This document shows, piece by piece, positions 5,088-5,641 of a stretch of DNA of 5,641 bases. The position numbers were made by a program, and so were the translations under genes. The first letter of the stretch is position 1. The number at the start of each line of letters is the position of its first letter. The notes beneath the pieces were generated by a model. The model ran no database searches and was not told the DNA's origin. It was given only the letters and a program-made list of their open reading frames with translations. This DNA is from Paucimonas sp. (GTDB lineage Bacteria > Pseudomonadota > Gammaproteobacteria > Burkholderiales > Burkholderiaceae_D). The DNA lies in contig JAQSWC010000147.1 of NCBI GenBank assembly GCA_029266815.1, positions 1-5,641 on the forward strand. Reading direction: 5' to 3'.

Positions 5088-5641
5088 ATGCATTTATACG
5101 ACAGGGCTTTGGTCTGGTTCCGCCGCGACCTTCGCCTATACGACCACGCCGCCCTGCATGCGGCGCTTCATCAAAGCCGAGCGGTTTTCTGCATATTCGT
5201 TTTCGATAGCACTATTCTGCAAAAGTTGCCGCGCAAGGATAGGCGCGTGGAGTTCATCTTCAACAGCCTGCGCGAACTGAATGAAGAATTGGAGGCACGC
5301 GGAAGCTCGCTGATCTTGGTGCACGGCGATCCAGTGGAAGAAATTCCCAAGGCGGCACGGGAGTTGAGTGTGGACGCCGTATTCGCCAACCGGGACTACG
5401 AGCCGTCCGCAGAAATGCGTGACAGTGCGGTAGGGCAGGAACTGCAAGGCATGGGCTGCCGTTTTTTTGGATTCAAGGATCAGGCGATTTTCGATGCCGA
5501 TGAAGTCATGACGCAGGACGGCCGTCCCTTTTCGGTCTTCACTCCTTACAAGAACGCTTGGCTGAAGAAGCTTTCCGCCTTGGAGGCATCGGGAAACGAT
5601 CCTCTTTCTCCCTATACCTACGAAGAAAAATTTTCCGCACT
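5088..5641 (+). CDS. phrB: Deoxyribodipyrimidine photolyase, N-terminal part (3' partial)
   Basis: The first 184 residues of a DNA photolyase/cryptochrome family protein, running off the right edge; the family is usually about 450-500 residues. The enzyme uses blue light and reduced FAD to split cyclobutane pyrimidine dimers. Visible is the N-terminal alpha/beta antenna domain: ALVWFRRDLRLYDHAAL (7-23), CIFVFDSTIL (35-44), RVEFIFNSLRELNEELEARG (53-72), LILVHGDP (75-82), VFANRDYEP (98-106) and FSVFTPYKNAW (148-158). This pattern fits class I CPD photolyases. The FAD-binding domain and its Trp chain are outside the window, so a cryptochrome-like role cannot be excluded. ATG 5088 has a GGA at 5078-5080 spaced 7 bases away. 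An in-frame ATG at 5055 would add 11 residues (MRISAAHPDTY) but lacks an SD. The gene is divergent from yqgE and probably has its own promoter. Confidence 0.93.
   Translation, partial: MHLYDRALVWFRRDLRLYDHAALHAALHQSRAVFCIFVFDSTILQKLPRKDRRVEFIFNSLRELNEELEARGSSLILVHGDPVEEIPKAARELSVDAVFANRDYEPSAEMRDSAVGQELQGMGCRFFGFKDQAIFDADEVMTQDGRPFSVFTPYKNAWLKKLSALEASGNDPLSPYTYEEKFSA

Noticed and set aside
5136..5447. Minus-strand open frame of 103 codons opposite phr
   Set aside because: It is antisense to the highly conserved photolyase N-terminal domain and has no motif of its own.

Overview
The window looks like ordinary chromosomal housekeeping DNA from a betaproteobacterium. Burkholderiales is likely and an Oxalobacteraceae-type genome (Herbaspirillum/Collimonas/Herminiimonas group) is possible. 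This assignment rests on protein similarity recalled from memory and on the gene order, not on a search. The DNA is moderately GC-rich and coding is dense. No mobile element, CRISPR array, tRNA, rRNA or phage gene was found, and no stretch over 300 bases lacks a gene.

Layout. Positions 1-434 (+) hold the C-terminal half of ApaH, cut by the left edge. It meets, tail to tail with a 4-base overlap of stop codons, a tightly packed minus-strand series read from right to left: yqgE/algH (5013-4345), ruvX/yqgF (4316-3921), pyrR (3931-3425), pyrB (3432-2473), a dihydroorotase-like gene (2460-1174) and a plsC-type acyltransferase (1159-431). Gaps are 28 bp or less. pyrR overlaps ruvX by 11 bp and pyrB overlaps pyrR by 8 bp, so the six genes are very likely one operon. 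A 74-bp divergent spacer (5014-5087) separates yqgE from a DNA photolyase gene (phr, +, from 5088), which is cut by the right edge.

How the genes work together. PyrB (aspartate transcarbamoylase) catalyses the committed step of pyrimidine synthesis. The following dihydroorotase homologue has lost five of the six expected metal ligands, so it is almost certainly the non-catalytic partner of PyrB (PyrC'/PyrX, as known in Pseudomonas). A true dihydroorotase should lie elsewhere in the genome. PyrR keeps its PRPP loop but lacks most basic residues used by Bacillus PyrR to bind RNA, and there is no leader in front of it, so Bacillus-type attenuation is unlikely. RuvX and YqgE form a widely conserved pair. 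The acyltransferase belongs to phosphatidate or related lipid synthesis.

I found no convincing undescribed system. The points most worth checking are the pseudo-dihydroorotase, the changed PyrR RNA-binding face, the N-terminal tail and possibly leaderless start of yqgE, and the overlapping convergent stops of apaH and plsC.
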